Of a DNA stretch of 64,000 nucleotides, positions 1 through 8,194 are shown piece after piece; within the stretch, counting starts at the first letter, position 1; the number at the start of each line of letters is the position of its first letter. A program made the translations under genes and the position numbers. Below the pieces are notes generated by a model. It was given only the letters and a program-made list of their open reading frames with translations, had not been told where the DNA came from and made no database searches. Source of the stretch: Clostridium estertheticum (GTDB taxonomy: Bacteria; Bacillota; Clostridia; Clostridiales; Clostridiaceae); the NCBI RefSeq assembly GCF_011065935.2, contig NZ_JAAMNH020000001.1, positions 3,183,001 through 3,247,000 of the forward strand, in the 5' to 3' direction.

Positions 1-773
1 ATTTTCATTCCTCCCAGAGCCATCATATCATTACTATAAAAAATGGCATCTAACTCCTTAAACACACTTATTATTTTTTCAGTAGCCATTATACCCCCTT
101 CAACATTAAAATCTCCTTCAAAAATATACTTTTTATCATATAATCCATAATTCTTCATTGCATCAATATATCCTTCTAATCTTTGCTTTGATACTTCTAT
201 ATCTTCTCTTCCTTTCACAAAAACTATTTTACGGTTTCCCTTTTCATATAAGTATTTAATACCATCGATAACACCCTGCTTGTTTAAGCAAAACACTCCA
301 TAATCATCTTTATATCCTTCAATATATCTATCAACCAATACAAAGGGAACGTTGTTGTTTTTTAATAGTGTTATACTTTCATTACTTTTTCCACCAGACA
401 TAAAAATTACGCCATCTATAAGCTTGCTTATAAGAAGTTCGATATATTTTTCTTCTTTGTCTATATCATTATCCGTGTTACATATTATTAGATTATATTC
501 TAGTCTTTCTGCCTCATCTTCAATTGCTCTTGCCATTTCTGAGAAAAAGGGATTTGTGATATCTGGAAGTATTATTCCAATAGTACCGGATTTTTTTGTG
601 CTAAGGCTTCTAGCTATGGAATTAGGAATATAGCTCATTTCTTTTGCAATTTTCAGTATTCTGTTTCTAGTTGCGTCGCTTATGCTATCATCCTTTTTGT
701 TCATAACCATTGAAACTGTAGCCTTTGAAACCCCAGCCATTTCTGCTATATCCTTCATTGTAACATTATTCAT
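1..773 (-). CDS. rbsR: LacI-family transcriptional regulator, likely ribose repressor RbsR (3' end beyond window)
   Basis: The frame is open from an ATG at 773 to the left edge (about 257 codons), so the C-terminus is missing. The protein begins MNNVTMKDIAEMAGVSKATV, the LacI-family helix-turn-helix. It continues with a hinge region and a periplasmic-binding-protein-like core containing IGIILPDITNPFF and a late NDMMALGG segment, as in ribose and purine repressors. A GGAGGATC ribosome binding site lies just upstream. The gene follows the ribose operon on the same strand, and a tandem LacI-type operator sits at the operon promoter. This makes RbsR the best guess. The family assignment is secure; the ribose specificity is inferred from context. 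Confidence 0.88.
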   Translation of the reverse strand, partial: MNNVTMKDIAEMAGVSKATVSMVMNKKDDSISDATRNRILKIAKEMSYIPNSIARSLSTKKSGTIGIILPDITNPFFSEMARAIEDEAERLEYNLIICNTDNDIDKEEKYIELLISKLIDGVIFMSGGKSNESITLLKNNNVPFVLVDRYIEGYKDDYGVFCLNKQGVIDGIKYLYEKGNRKIVFVKGREDIEVSKQRLEGYIDAMKNYGLYDKKYIFEGDFNVEGGIMATEKIISVFKELDAIFYSNDMMALGGMK

Positions 774-873
774 AATGATCCTCCGATTTTAAGTAAATAC
801 TCACAATTATTAACAAGCTAGTATTTAAAAACTGTAATTTTTAAGTTTAAGTTAAAAACCATAATTATATAAA

Positions 874-902
874 ATTATACCAAAATATACCTTGTATTGA
901 AA
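874..902 (-). promoter_or_regulatory. Possible promoter of the rbsR-like gene
   Basis: On the minus strand a perfect TATAAT (874-879) is preceded at 17 bp by TTTCAA (897-902), a weak -35 match. It lies between the terminator of rbsB and the regulator start, so the regulator may be transcribed separately. There is no CG-centred LacI operator here, so autoregulation is not evident. Confidence 0.4.
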
Positions 903-915
903 TGCTTTATAAAAA

Positions 916-946
916 AATAACCCAGTGGATAATACCCTGGGTTATT
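916..946 (-). terminator. Rho-independent terminator after rbsB
   Basis: AATAACCCAG (916-925) pairs perfectly with CTGGGTTATT (937-946) around an 11-nt loop, with runs of A and T on the two outer sides. It can act in both directions. For the minus-strand operon it ends the message about 40 nt after the rbsB stop. Confidence 0.85.
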
Positions 947-985
947 TTTTTATATTCTATTATTGGGGGAATAATATTTTCATTA

Positions 986-1894
986 CTATTTTTTGATTAG
1001 TTGAAGTTCTACTGGAACTTCTTTTTGAACTGTTTCACCTTTTGCTATCTTAACAGCATTTTCAACTGCAACTGATCCCATTAAATCAGGTTTTTGCGCT
1101 ATAGTAGCTGCTAGGTCTCCACTTTTTACTGCTGCTTTTGCTTCATCATTTCCATCAAAGCCTACAATAATCACTTTTTTGTTTGCTGTTTTAGCTGCCT
1201 TTATAGCTCCTAGTGCCATTTCATCGTTATGTGCAAATATTGCATCGAAGGCAGGAGTGGCTTGAATAATATTTTCGGTAACAGTTAATCCCTTTTGCCT
1301 ATCGAAATCTGCTGCTTGACTAGCAACAACCTTAACACCATCTTTTTTATCTACTATATTGTGAAAGCCCTTACCTCTATCTCTTGTAGCAGACGCTCCT
1401 GGAATACCCTGTAATTCTACTAGGTTTCCTTTCCCGTTTAATTTTTCAAGTATAAATTCTGCTGCCATCTCTCCACCTTTTATGTTATCAGATGCTACGT
1501 GACATACAACTTCTCCACCATTGGCTTTTCTATCTACAGTAATAACTTTTATTTTGTTATCATTTGCTACTGTTATTGAATTTACAACAGCATCACTATC
1601 CGTTGGGTTGATTATTAAAGCTACAATTCCTTGTTGAATTAAATCTTCCACATTAGACCTTTCCTTTGCAGCATCGTTTTGTGAGTCAAGAACTACAACC
1701 TCATATCCGAGTTCCTTAGCCTTCTTCTCCGCGCCCTCTTTCATTGATACAAAGAATGGGTTATTCAGAGTTGATATTACCATTCCAATCTTCTTTCCAC
1801 CTTCAGCGCCCTTTTGTGACGTGCAGCCAGCCAAAGTTCCCATAATTAGTACTGTTGATAATGCCATCGATAGTAATTTTGCTCTTTTTTTCAT
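986..1894 (-). CDS. rbsB: Ribose ABC transporter substrate-binding lipoprotein RbsB
   Basis: 302 residues. The N-terminus has a lysine/arginine-rich start, a hydrophobic stretch and a lipobox L-A-G-C with the lipidated cysteine at residue 24, so the mature protein is anchored outside the membrane. The rest is a type 1 periplasmic-binding fold of the ribose/galactose class: it starts KKIGMVISTLNNPFFVSMKEG, has a NPTDSDAV stretch in the first lobe and ends with the usual AIFAHNDEMALGAI and GFDGNDEA segments. It captures ribose and hands it to RbsC/RbsA. It is the last gene of rbsKDACB, 19 nt after rbsC. ATG start with GGAGGATG upstream. Confidence 0.93.
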   Translation of the reverse strand: MKKRAKLLSMALSTVLIMGTLAGCTSQKGAEGGKKIGMVISTLNNPFFVSMKEGAEKKAKELGYEVVVLDSQNDAAKERSNVEDLIQQGIVALIINPTDSDAVVNSITVANDNKIKVITVDRKANGGEVVCHVASDNIKGGEMAAEFILEKLNGKGNLVELQGIPGASATRDRGKGFHNIVDKKDGVKVVASQAADFDRQKGLTVTENIIQATPAFDAIFAHNDEMALGAIKAAKTANKKVIIVGFDGNDEAKAAVKSGDLAATIAQKPDLMGSVAVENAVKIAKGETVQKEVPVELQLIKK

Positions 1895-1913
1895 TTAAAT
1901 CATCCTCCATTTT

Positions 1914-2843
1914 TTATTTATCATTCCGTTTAACCATTACGGCGAGTAGAATAACTAATCCCTTAACTATTGCTTGATAAAAAGGTGACACATTTACGAG
2001 ATTCAATCCATTATTTAGCACACCTATTATTAGAGCACCTATTATTGTACCTACTACACTTCCCTCTCCGCCAGATAAAGAAGTACCACCTACTACAACA
2101 GCCGCTATAGCATCTAGCTCAAAACCTACTCCAGCATTTGGTGAAGCTGATCCTATTCTACTTGTAACAATTATTCCACTTAAGGCTGCTGTTGCACCAC
2201 AGATAACATAAACAAGTGTTTTAATTTTATCTGTATTAATACCGGATAATCTTGCTGAGTCTTCATTTCCGCCAAGTGCATAAAGATATCTACCATATCT
2301 AGTTTGACTTAAAACATAAAATGCTAAACCAAAGACTATAACCATAATTACAACCGGAATTGGTAGCCCTAAAATCATTTTATTACCTATGCTAGAAAAA
2401 TTTTGTCCAAGTCCTGAAATAGGAGTACCATTAGTATATACATAAGTTACACCTCTAAAAATAGTCATAGTAGCTAGTGTAACAATGAAAGCTTGTATTC
2501 TACCTTTTGAAATAAGAACACCATTCATAAGACCTATTACACAGCCGATAGCTAAAGCTACAATTATTGCTAAATATATATTACCTGTAGATTTTATTAT
2601 ACTTGCTGCCGCTGCAGCGCTGACCGCAAGTATTGATCCTACAGATAAATCAATACCTCCCGTAAGGATTACAAAAGACATTCCTATAGCTATAACTGCA
2701 TTTACCGAAACTTGAGTAAGTACATTTTTAATATTTCCTAAACTTAAAAATCTTGGTGTAATAAATGATATAACTATACATAATATCAAAAGACCTATTA
2801 GCGATTTATACTTTAAAACTACACTCTTTAAATTATTTTTCAC
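1914..2843 (-). CDS. rbsC: Ribose ABC transporter permease RbsC
   Basis: 309 residues, almost entirely hydrophobic, with about eight to ten membrane helices, typical of the BPD_transp_2 permeases of sugar ABC systems. The region SLSGGEGSVVGTIIGALIIG near the C-terminus is the conserved cytoplasmic loop that docks the ATPase. The start codon is GTG (2841-2843) preceded by AAGGAG, so translation begins at valine codon-as-methionine. It lies between rbsA and rbsB with 39 and 19 nt spacers, consistent with one message. It forms the ribose channel across the membrane. Confidence 0.93.
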   Translation of the reverse strand: MKNNLKSVVLKYKSLIGLLILCIVISFITPRFLSLGNIKNVLTQVSVNAVIAIGMSFVILTGGIDLSVGSILAVSAAAAASIIKSTGNIYLAIIVALAIGCVIGLMNGVLISKGRIQAFIVTLATMTIFRGVTYVYTNGTPISGLGQNFSSIGNKMILGLPIPVVIMVIVFGLAFYVLSQTRYGRYLYALGGNEDSARLSGINTDKIKTLVYVICGATAALSGIIVTSRIGSASPNAGVGFELDAIAAVVVGGTSLSGGEGSVVGTIIGALIIGVLNNGLNLVNVSPFYQAIVKGLVILLAVMVKRNDK

Positions 2844-2882
2844 AATAAAACTCCTTCCTGGCTGATGTTCTTTTTCAGTATT

Positions 2883-4388
2883 TTAATTTTTTATACCTAC
2901 TGCATATTTCATTATTGCTTCTTGTGAAGCTTCGTCCCGACTAAGCTCACCAGATATTTCTCCTTCGTGCATGATTAAAATTCTATCGCATATTCCAAGT
3001 ATTTCAGTCATATCAGAGGATATCATAATAATTGATTTACCTGTAGCCTTTAATTCATTTAAAACATCATAGATTTCTTTCTTAGCCCCTACGTCTATTC
3101 CTCTAGTTGGCTCATCTATAATTAATACTTTAGGTGCAAGCATGAGCCATTTCGCTAAAATAACCTTTTGCTGATTTCCTCCACTTAAATTTTTAATTAA
3201 CTGTTCTGAACTAGGAGTCTTTATGGAAAGCTTCTTTATATATTCTTGGACTTCCTTACTTTCTTCTACTTTATTTATACATTTAGCTCCATTTTCATAC
3301 TTTTTAAGGTTAGCTAAGGTCATATTGCTAGCTACTGACATACCTAGAATAAGCCCCTCTTGTTTCCTGTCTTCGGAAAGATAGCATATTCCTTTTTCAA
3401 TAGAATCTTTTGGGGAACAAATATTAACTTCTTCACCATCAACAAATATTTTACCTGATGATTTTTTATATTCTCCAAATATTGTTTTTGCCATTTCTGT
3501 CCGACCTGAACCCATAAGTCCTGAGACACCTAAGATTTCTCCACTCTTTGCTTCGAAGCTAATATCACAAACCTTTTTACCAAAGCTTAAGTTTTCGACC
3601 TTAAGAATAGTATGTCCTTTAGTTGACTTTCTGTATGGAAACTGTTCTTCCAGTTTTCTGCCGACCATCATTGATATTAAATCTTCTTTAGTAATGTCGG
3701 TTGTTTTAACCTCACCAATATATTTACCATCTCTTAAAACTGTTATCCTATCACAAATTTGAAATATCTCATCCATTCTATGAGAGATGTAAACAATACC
3801 CATGTTGTCACTTTTGAGCTTAGCAATTACTTTAAAAAGATTATCTGTTTCAACATCAGTTAATGCAGTTGTAGGCTCATCCATTATTATTATTTTCGAG
3901 TTTTTAGAAAGTGCCTTAGCTATTTCTATTAGCTGTTTTTCACCTACATTCAAATCTTTAACTAAGGTCTTCACATCCATACTGAAACCAATATCTTTAA
4001 GTAGTGCTTCTGATTTTTCTTTTAGCTCTTTTTTATTTATTCTTCTTGTTAATCCATTAATTCCTTCATTACCTAAGAATATATTTTCCCATATGCTTAA
4101 ATTAGGAAGAAGACTTAGTTCTTGATGAATAATTGCTATTCCATGCTTTTCAGCATCTTTTATCCCTCTTATATCTACTTCAGAACCTTGGATAAAAATG
4201 CTTCCTGTATCCTTATGATAGACTCCACTTAAAATCTTCATTAGGGTAGATTTACCTGCTCCATTCTCTCCAAGTAGAGCCAGAACTTCTCCGCTATAAG
4301 CTTCTAATCTAACATCTTCCAGTGCTTTTACTCCTGGAAAGGATTTTGAAACATTTTTCATCTGAAGTAGCGGCTTTATGATAGTCAT
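2883..4388 (-). CDS. rbsA: Ribose ABC transporter ATP-binding protein RbsA (two ATPase domains)
   Basis: 501 residues with two tandem ABC domains. The first has a normal Walker A (GENGAGKST, residues 40-48), a degenerate signature (LNVGEKQ) and Walker B (IIIMDEPTTAL). The second has the altered P-loop GLMGSGRTE typical of the RbsA/MglA class, a canonical LSGGNQQK signature and LIIDEPTRGIDVGAK. This asymmetric pattern is normal for the family and is not damage. It powers ribose import with RbsC and RbsB. ATG start with GGAGGAG at the usual distance. Confidence 0.95.
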   Translation of the reverse strand: MTIIKPLLQMKNVSKSFPGVKALEDVRLEAYSGEVLALLGENGAGKSTLMKILSGVYHKDTGSIFIQGSEVDIRGIKDAEKHGIAIIHQELSLLPNLSIWENIFLGNEGINGLTRRINKKELKEKSEALLKDIGFSMDVKTLVKDLNVGEKQLIEIAKALSKNSKIIIMDEPTTALTDVETDNLFKVIAKLKSDNMGIVYISHRMDEIFQICDRITVLRDGKYIGEVKTTDITKEDLISMMVGRKLEEQFPYRKSTKGHTILKVENLSFGKKVCDISFEAKSGEILGVSGLMGSGRTEMAKTIFGEYKKSSGKIFVDGEEVNICSPKDSIEKGICYLSEDRKQEGLILGMSVASNMTLANLKKYENGAKCINKVEESKEVQEYIKKLSIKTPSSEQLIKNLSGGNQQKVILAKWLMLAPKVLIIDEPTRGIDVGAKKEIYDVLNELKATGKSIIMISSDMTEILGICDRILIMHEGEISGELSRDEASQEAIMKYAVGIKN

Positions 4389-4427
4389 TGAAACTCCTCC
4401 TCAAAACTTAATTATATTAACCTATAG

Positions 4428-4823
4428 TTAGAATACAACTCCTGATTTTAGTATTACATTTGCATAGGGTGTTTGTTCACCTGTTCTTACTACTGCTTTG
4501 CACTCTTTTAACTGATACTTCAGTTCCTCATGAGCTATAAATGTGATTTTTACATCGCCAACTGCCTTTTTAATTTCATTAAATACATGAGGACTAACAT
4601 CAAATGTTTCCTTAGCCACTATTACTTCTTCTATTTGAAGTTCTGTTAATATAGAATTCAAAGTTTCAATAAAGCCCGGTATATTTTTAATTAATGCAAT
4701 ATCTATTCTTTTAGTGCTGTCTGGTATCGGTAGACCACAGTCACCTATAGCTAAGGTATCCTTGTGTCCCATTTTAGATACTACTTCACATATTTGTGAA
4801 TTTAATAATGCAGTTTTTTTCAT
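4428..4823 (-). CDS. rbsD: D-ribose pyranase RbsD
   Basis: 131 residues, the usual family length. RbsD interconverts the pyranose and furanose forms of ribose so that RbsK receives furanose. The N-terminal segment GHKDTLAIGDCGLPIP carries the conserved active-site histidine (His20) and aspartate, and the C-terminus has the conserved YANVILKSGVVF ending. It lies between rbsK and rbsA in the operon with AAGGAGGT upstream of its ATG. Confidence 0.95.
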   Translation of the reverse strand: MKKTALLNSQICEVVSKMGHKDTLAIGDCGLPIPDSTKRIDIALIKNIPGFIETLNSILTELQIEEVIVAKETFDVSPHVFNEIKKAVGDVKITFIAHEELKYQLKECKAVVRTGEQTPYANVILKSGVVF

Positions 4824-4861
4824 AATTATACCTCCTTGTATTCCTCTAGGAAAAATAACAA

Positions 4862-5800
4862 TTATAAATAGCTATCTTCCCCGCAAATGTCTATTACCTC
4901 TTTTTTTGTTGGTATTGAAGGTTGCGCTCCTAATCTTTGAACTACTATTGAAGAAACTTTGTTAGCAAAAACTATAGCCTTTCTAAGATTTTCATAGCTC
5001 AATTCTTCAGCCCTGAGTTTACTTGATACTGCTCCAATAAAGCTATCTCCAGCAGCAGTTGTATCAATAGCTTTAACCAAAATAGCTGGAATTAATTCTG
5101 CCTTTTCTTTAGTTATTAATGCAGCACCCTTTGAACCTAGAGTTATTATTACGTACTTTACTCCCATGTTCATGAAACTCAACCCTGCCTTTTTAGCACC
5201 TTCTAAATCTTCTACTAAAATTCCTGTAAGTTCATAAGCTTCTGTTTCATTAGGAATTATTATATCTGTACATTTTAATAAATTTTTATCTAGTTTTTTT
5301 GCTGGAGCTGGATTTAGTATTGTTATAACTCCATGTGATTTTGCAAAATTGAATGCCTCAAATGTTATTTCACTAGGCGTTTCAAATTGTGCAATTATTA
5401 CATCACAATCCTTTATAATTGAATAACTCTGCTTTATCTCATCTTTATTAATACTCATATTAGCACCAGCTACCACGACTATACAGTTATTACCTTGGCT
5501 ATCCACATTAATTATAGCTGTGCCTGTACTTTGTTTATTATCTTTAAAAACAAAGTCTGTATTTATACCATCCCTCGCAAGTGCGTTTACTAAGAAATCA
5601 CCATTGTTATCTAGCCCAACCTTACCTACCATGTGCACAGCTGAACCCATTCGTTTAGAAGCAACTGCTTGATTTGCTCCTTTCCCTCCAGGAATATTGC
5701 TTATACTTTTAGCAAAAATGGTTTCACCAATTTTAGCCATGTTTTCTACTTTTAATACTATATCCATATTTAAACTTCCAAGTACGCAAATTTTATTCAT
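4862..5800 (-). CDS. rbsK: Ribokinase RbsK
   Basis: 312 residues from the ATG at 5798-5800. A GTG four codons upstream is also in frame, but it overlaps the GAAGAGGTGA ribosome binding site, so the ATG is preferred. PfkB-family signatures are present: PGGKGANQ (residues 37-44) and DTTAAGDSFIGA with the catalytic base Asp252. It phosphorylates ribose to ribose-5-phosphate in the cytoplasm. It is the first gene of the operon, directly behind the promoter and operators. Confidence 0.94.
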   Translation of the reverse strand: MNKICVLGSLNMDIVLKVENMAKIGETIFAKSISNIPGGKGANQAVASKRMGSAVHMVGKVGLDNNGDFLVNALARDGINTDFVFKDNKQSTGTAIINVDSQGNNCIVVVAGANMSINKDEIKQSYSIIKDCDVIIAQFETPSEITFEAFNFAKSHGVITILNPAPAKKLDKNLLKCTDIIIPNETEAYELTGILVEDLEGAKKAGLSFMNMGVKYVIITLGSKGAALITKEKAELIPAILVKAIDTTAAGDSFIGAVSSKLRAEELSYENLRKAIVFANKVSSIVVQRLGAQPSIPTKKEVIDICGEDSYL

Positions 5801-5822
5801 ACAATAGATCACCTCTTCTTAG

Positions 5823-5849
5823 CTTAACCGATTAAGTAAACCGGTTAAG
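5823..5849. promoter_or_regulatory. Two tandem LacI-type operators at the ribose operon promoter
   Basis: CTTAACCGATTAAG (5823-5836) and GTAAACCGGTTAAG (5836-5849) are adjacent CG-centred palindromes of the LacI-family operator type. Their outer halves also form a larger perfect 10-bp inverted repeat, AGCTTAACCG/CGGTTAAGCT (5821-5830 and 5842-5851). They start directly downstream of the -10 box, a position that would block transcription. The most likely ligand is the regulator encoded at the left edge. Confidence 0.8.
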
Positions 5850-5852
5850 CTT

Positions 5853-5881
5853 ATTGTATACGTTTAAATATCCTTTGTCAA
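5853..5881 (-). promoter_or_regulatory. Sigma-A promoter of rbsKDACB
   Basis: On the minus strand TTGACA (5876-5881) is followed at exactly 17 bp by TACAAT (5853-5858). This is a near-consensus vegetative promoter and the operators begin a few bases after it. Confidence 0.88.
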
Positions 5882-5932
5882 TAAATAATCTGAAGATTCC
5901 ATAGTATATATTAAATTATACTTAAATTTAAA

Positions 5933-5985
5933 TAACCGCCTTAAATAAGTTTATCCAAGATGGATAATTTTATTTAAGACGGTTA
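5933..5985 (-). terminator. Long hairpin, probable terminator of the UbiA-like gene
   Basis: A 16-base arm at 5933-5948 pairs with 5970-5985 with one mismatch, and the loop contains a second small hairpin (TTATCC/GGATAA). The flanks are AT-rich rather than a clean U-run. It follows the minus-strand prenyltransferase stop and precedes the ribose promoter region. Confidence 0.6.
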
Positions 5986-6023
5986 CATAATTCAAATTTT
6001 TTAATGTAGCACCTTGCAATCAT

Positions 6024-6962
6024 CTACCATTTAAATATAAGAGCTATTGAAATTGCTAGTATGTGAGTTATGTTAACTAAAGCAAAATTTTTAACGGAAT
6101 ATATGAAGGTTTCACTTTTAATAGGCTTTTGGTGGAACAATTTTATGTTTTTATTCAATGGTATTATAGTCAAGATTACCAGTAAAGACACTACTGGTGA
6201 AATTTTTAATATAACTAAAATTATAATATCTAAGTATCCTATATAATATAGAACTTTAAATAGGTTAAATGCATTTTTCACACCTAGATAGTAAGGCAAT
6301 GTAAATCTATTATTTACTTTATCATCTTCAACATCACAAATGTTATTAGCAAGCATTATGTTTGCTATGCCACCCATTGTTGGTATGGAGATTAAGAAGA
6401 TATAAAATACCTCTACTAGGTTTATGCTAATGTTTAACATATTATCATAATACATGAATGAGATTATATTTTTATCAAATATTTGAATGTAAACAGATAA
6501 AAATAGAATTACAAATCCCATAAATACACCAGAAAATATTTCTCCTAGTGGTGTACGTGAAATTGGAATAGGACCATATGTATAGAATATACCTGCTAAG
6601 AATGATATAACTCCGATTAAGAGTACCATTACATTAGTATTTAAAGTTAGTAAAATCCCGAAAAAAATAGCCAGTAAAATCAATATAAAAATTATAGCTA
6701 AGGCTGTGGAATCTTTAAAGCCATACCCAGGAATCTCACTTTTATTCTCATGACTTTTTAAAGCTTTTTTGTGATCAATATAATTGTTAATTGCTGTTGT
6801 AGCCATGTCAAAGGCTAATAAAGATACACTCATAATAATAAAATTCTTTAAATTAAAGCTTTTATATCGGTACATTGAATAGAGTGTTCCCACTATAAAT
6901 GGTATCATGCTAGCCAATTTTGTTTTAATCTCAATGAATTGAAAGAAATTAGTTAAAGTCAA
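6024..6962 (-). CDS. UbiA-family prenyltransferase
   Basis: 312 residues with about eight or nine membrane helices. The two polar motifs that bind prenyl diphosphate-Mg are visible: NNYIDHKKA near residue 60 (a variant of NDxxDxxxD) and ANNICDVEDDKVNNR near residue 205. UbiA enzymes attach a polyprenyl chain to an aromatic or other acceptor in the membrane; MenA is a member. The acceptor here cannot be told from the sequence, and no menaquinone genes are nearby. The start codon appears to be TTG (6960-6962) with GGAGGG seven bases upstream; no better ATG exists. Monocistronic. Confidence 0.82.
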   Translation of the reverse strand: MTLTNFFQFIEIKTKLASMIPFIVGTLYSMYRYKSFNLKNFIIMSVSLLAFDMATTAINNYIDHKKALKSHENKSEIPGYGFKDSTALAIIFILILLAIFFGILLTLNTNVMVLLIGVISFLAGIFYTYGPIPISRTPLGEIFSGVFMGFVILFLSVYIQIFDKNIISFMYYDNMLNISINLVEVFYIFLISIPTMGGIANIMLANNICDVEDDKVNNRFTLPYYLGVKNAFNLFKVLYYIGYLDIIILVILKISPVVSLLVILTIIPLNKNIKLFHQKPIKSETFIYSVKNFALVNITHILAISIALIFKW

Positions 6963-7009
6963 TTTTAAACCCTCCTAATAATAAAATCTTGATTTCTTGT
7001 ATAGTTTGT

Positions 7010-7038
7010 TTGACATTCAAAATAGTTCATGATAATAT
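7010..7038 (+). promoter_or_regulatory. Promoter of bioY
   Basis: TTGACA at 7010-7015 is a perfect -35 box. TAATAT at 7033-7038 is a 4/6 -10 match at 17 bp spacing. The BirA-type operator begins three bases downstream. Confidence 0.65.
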
Positions 7039-7040
7039 CA

Positions 7041-7072
7041 TTGTAAACCTTATATTAAAATATGGTTTACAT
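7041..7072 (+). promoter_or_regulatory. BirA (biotin repressor) operator upstream of bioY
   Basis: TTGTAAACC (7041-7049), a 14-bp spacer, then GGTTTACAT (7064-7072). This matches the known Firmicute BirA site (TTGTAAACC-N14-16-GGTTTACAA) apart from the last base. It overlaps the likely transcription start, so bioY should be shut off when biotinyl-5'-AMP is available. Confidence 0.88.
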
Positions 7073-7147
7073 TTTGTTATATAACATATTTATCTATTAA
7101 AGCAATAGTAATACGTTATTTTATTACTTTTTAGGGAGGAATTTATT

Positions 7148-7702
7148 TTGAAATTATCTACACGTGATTTAATAATTACTGCATTATTTACATCACTAAC
7201 AGCAGTGGGAGGTTTTATTTCTATACCTCTAGGTCCAGTTCCTGTAACACTACAAACTCTTTTTGTTGTTTTATCTGGACTTATCTTAGGTGCCAAGTTA
7301 GGTGCACTATCTCAAATCACATATCTGATTTTAGGTTTAATTGGAGTACCCGTTTTCTCAGGTGGAACTGGAGGATTAACTTCTGTAGTTAGCCCTACTT
7401 TTGGATTTCTAATTTCTTTTATTGTTGCAGCTTATGTAATTGGGAGGCTTACAGAAAAAAATAAGTCTCTTTCTAAAATAATATTTTCCGTTATTTCAGG
7501 AAGTTTTGTAATCTATATTATAGGGATACCTTACTTTTATTTTATTTTTACAAACTATTTAGGAAAAAGCATAAATTTTTATACAGCCCTTAAATACACT
7601 TGCATACCATTTATACCCGGTGATATTATAAAAGCAATTATAGCCATAATCTTAGCAAAACAATTAATTCCTAGGTTATCAAAATATCTGAATTCAAAGT
7701 AA
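7148..7702 (+). CDS. bioY: Biotin transporter substrate-binding subunit BioY
   Basis: 184 residues, about six membrane helices. BioY is the S-component of an ECF-type importer and binds biotin in the membrane. Diagnostic stretches are ISIPLGPVPVTLQTLFVVLSG, GAKLGALSQITYLILGLIGVPVF and FSGGTGGLTSVVSPTFGF. The start is TTG (7148-7150), with AGGGAGG at 7133-7139. No ECF ATPase or T-component lies nearby, so it must share a general energising module or act alone. Biotin control is supported by the upstream BirA site. Confidence 0.95.
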   Translation: MKLSTRDLIITALFTSLTAVGGFISIPLGPVPVTLQTLFVVLSGLILGAKLGALSQITYLILGLIGVPVFSGGTGGLTSVVSPTFGFLISFIVAAYVIGRLTEKNKSLSKIIFSVISGSFVIYIIGIPYFYFIFTNYLGKSINFYTALKYTCIPFIPGDIIKAIIAIILAKQLIPRLSKYLNSK

Positions 7703-7718
7703 TACAACAATTTAATAC

Positions 7719-8057
7719 TTATTCCCAGGTTGTCCATATCTCTGGTACATAACCCACGGTGGCTTGTTTCCCATTACGCACTATAGGAGTCTTAAAAAGT
7801 TGTGGGTTTTTCAATAAAATCTCTTCTTTAGTCTCCTCTCCTCTAATTTGATCTAAATTTAATTTTTTATAATCCTTTGCTTTTGTGTTTATTAAATTAT
7901 TTAATCCTACAGAATTTTTCACACTTTGTAGTTCACCCTTACTTAGCCCTTTAATATTTAAATCTATGAATTGATATTTTATAGCTCTTTCCTTAAAATA
8001 TCGCTCTGTTTTTTGCGTGTCAAAACATTTTTTAGTCCCAAAACATTGAATGTTCAT
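7719..8057 (-). CDS. ArsC/Spx-type thioredoxin-fold protein
   Basis: 112 residues, the usual size of the ArsC/Spx/YffB family. The N-terminal CFGTKKCFDTQK places Cys11 where the family has its active cysteine, as in the YffB type. The conserved basic patch IVRNGKQATVGY lies near the C-terminus. It could be an arsenate reductase-like enzyme or a regulator. It lacks the CxxC of Spx, and no arsenic genes are near, so arsenate as substrate is not supported. ATG start with AAGGAG 11 bases upstream. Confidence 0.78.
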   Translation of the reverse strand: MNIQCFGTKKCFDTQKTERYFKERAIKYQFIDLNIKGLSKGELQSVKNSVGLNNLINTKAKDYKKLNLDQIRGEETKEEILLKNPQLFKTPIVRNGKQATVGYVPEIWTTWE

Positions 8058-8153
8058 TTGTTAAATATCTCCTTAAACTGTATTAGTAAATCTTATAGGC
8101 TTCCATTTATAAAAGCCTTCGCCTCTATTAATTATAAGGCATCATCAAAAAAA

Positions 8154-8175
8154 TAACCAGTTAATAAACTAGTCT
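8154..8175 (-). terminator. Terminator of the permease gene at 8195
   Basis: In the minus-strand RNA, ACUAGUU and AACUGGU (8156-8162 and 8167-8173) form a 7-bp stem with one G-U pair and a 4-nt loop, followed by a U-rich run (UAUUUUUUU). It lies about 20 nt after the permease stop. Confidence 0.65.
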
Positions 8176-8194
8176 CTTTTTTTAGGTGCCTAAA

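Noticed and set aside
2883..4388. Degenerate second P-loop in RbsA as damage
   Set aside because: GLMGSGRTE is normal in the second domain of RbsA/MglA proteins.
7719..8057. ArsC-like protein as true arsenate reductase
   Set aside because: No arsenic resistance genes nearby, and the active-site pattern fits the broader Spx/YffB group.
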